A stretch of DNA of 64,000 nt from Oscillatoria sp. FACHB-1407 (GTDB taxonomy: Bacteria > Cyanobacteriota > Cyanobacteriia > Elainellales > Elainellaceae), in the NCBI RefSeq assembly GCF_014697545.1, contig NZ_JACJSA010000022.1, forward strand, positions 62,001 through 126,000. The letters run 5' to 3'. Every line of letters starts with the position of its first letter. Positions within the stretch are counted from its first letter, which is position 1. Below, in pieces: positions 63,008 through 64,000 of the stretch. The notes below the pieces were generated by a model. The model saw only the letters and a program-made list of their open reading frames with translations, had not been told where the DNA came from and made no database searches. The position numbers and the translations under genes are program-made.

Positions 63008-63471
63008 TGATTCATTCCTCCTATCTCCGATAGAAACAGTGCGCATGTAATCAATTTTTTTTAGCATCCAAACCGGTTTTTCCCCGTTGCTTCCCTGGTA
63101 GACAAGAACATTAGGACAAATGCGATTTCTACCTTTCGAGAGCCAAGTGGGATCTGAGGGTGAAGGGCTTAGACATAATCTCTTTGTCTACAAGGTTACG
63201 GAAAAAGAGTAGCTCGGCTCCTGATTCCATAGTTTCAGGATCAGTTGTAAAGAAATCGTGAGGGATGAGAAGATAATCTAAAATTGGTATCACTGTTAAA
63301 ATCTTTAGAATGTATTTCAGTGAAACTTGTTGATTGAGGATGATACTCGATCAATTGCAACAATCGGCAAGCTGCGTTTTGAGCAATTCACCATATCCTA
63401 TGTCTAACCATTGCCCGTAAAGCTTGACTCAGCACTGTAAGTTAATAGCAAATCGCTCTAGAGGACGAGGG
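63008..63471. other. Spacer with nothing recognised
   Basis: About 460 bases; apart from the ribosome binding site of the PAS remnant at its left end, I see no gene, repeat or RNA. Confidence 0.5.
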
Positions 63472-63855
63472 TTAAGCAGACAATAGTTCCTCACTGATCA
63501 GAGCGGTTACTGTTTCGGGGGCAATCGTAGTCCACTGGGGGTTTGTGGCTTGTCCGTTATGCCATTCAAATGTCACCTGGCTAAAATCAGCACAGGTTGG
63601 TTTATTGAAGCCTAGAGTGTAATGCTCAATCCAAACGAGCTTGGCAGGATCAAGACAAAATTCTCTAACAATTTGATTGGCTAGCTTCTCAACAAGGTAG
63701 GGGATAAACCATCCCATCTCAAACCCCATGTCCGTAATTATCACCGTTTGCACTTCATCATGAGGTAAGAAGATCCGGAGATGACACTGAAGTTGCCAGA
63801 CTCCAAACACCTGACCTGGCATTTGACAGTGATAGATTTGATCAATGGTTTTCAT
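63472..63855 (-). CDS. Conserved-looking hypothetical protein
   Basis: 127 residues, soluble, with ordered sequence (TVIITDMGFEMGWFIPYLVE, LVWIEHYTLGFNKPTCADFS, VTFEWHNGQATNPQWTTIAP). It looks like a real small enzyme-like or binding domain but belongs to no family I can name. The start at 63855 gives MKTIDQIYHCQMPGQ. It has no close neighbour in the window; its upstream region reaches the right edge. Confidence 0.7.
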   Translation of the reverse strand: MKTIDQIYHCQMPGQVFGVWQLQCHLRIFLPHDEVQTVIITDMGFEMGWFIPYLVEKLANQIVREFCLDPAKLVWIEHYTLGFNKPTCADFSQVTFEWHNGQATNPQWTTIAPETVTALISEELLSA

Positions 63856-64000
63856 ATTACTAACAGATTAAACAAGAAACAAAAAGTGTTCCAATCTTAT
63901 GAACAGTCATCAACTCTGCAATATCTTAAACTTGCAGGAATTAAACAGTAACGGGCGATCGCATCAATTTAGAGGAAACAGAATTTTGAGCTAAAGAGTT

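Noticed and set aside
1-64000. tRNA, rRNA or known riboswitch
   Set aside because: I looked through the spacers for TTCGAATC-type T-loops and conserved riboswitch cores and found none; covariance searches (tRNAscan-SE, Infernal) would be needed to be certain.

Overview
The window looks like chromosomal DNA from a filamentous, Leptolyngbya/Oscillatoriales-like cyanobacterium. The evidence is the very frequent GCGATCGC (HIP1) octamer, a bidirectional NAD-linked Hox hydrogenase cluster, a probable photosystem-II assembly peptide, many multi-PAS hybrid histidine kinases and a Dps ferritin. I see no tRNA, rRNA or CRISPR array. All calls come from reading the sequence; no database was searched.

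Layout. 1-1227: left-edge sensor with a receiver, a LOV-like PAS and a second PAS. 2134-4579: nanE-like epimerase, small one-helix membrane protein, rsmB. 4861-11795: surface-glycan block (glycosyltransferases, two methyltransferases, a GT39-like membrane protein, a flippase-like protein). 11792-17027: NlpC/P60 endopeptidase, serine hydrolase, Dps, TAXI-type binding protein, Ogt. 17188-31481: signalling block with an RHH-fused hybrid kinase, a metzincin-type protease, two hybrid kinases (one frameshifted) and a wrecked adenylate cyclase. 31478-39436: two glycosyltransferases, uvrA, a P2-type cation ATPase. 39588-51804: hydrogenase region. 51891-64000: small membrane proteins, Hsp20, a 1615-residue REC-wHTH-PAS/GAF-kinase-REC protein, gene fragments and a response regulator.

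The hydrogenase region is the centrepiece. hoxE-hoxF-usp-hoxU-(54-aa membrane ORF)-hoxY-CBS-hoxH run leftward and look intact, with a divergent LuxR-type regulator beside hoxE. Downstream is a gene graveyard in the same orientation: the frameshifted C-terminal part of an acetyl-CoA synthetase, a pyruvate/acetoin dehydrogenase E1-alpha fused out of frame to the end of E1-beta, and an E2 reduced to its lipoyl and E3-binding domains. Then come an intact hoxW protease, a ~33-codon hypA remnant without a start codon, and the last third of hypE. A 410-bp IS427-like element sits exactly in the hypE stop codon. The structural enzyme and its protease are kept here, while local maturation and carbon-metabolism partners have decayed.

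A second theme is small repeats. One ~85-115 bp GC-rich family occurs seven times, always in the same orientation. One copy interrupts an alcohol dehydrogenase remnant with ACTAG direct repeats, and another is flanked by CTAAGCA direct repeats, so it behaves like a mobile element. A second repeat family appears to have inserted into one copy. At least seven genes or gene fragments in the window are broken, so the accessory parts of this genome seem to be decaying actively.
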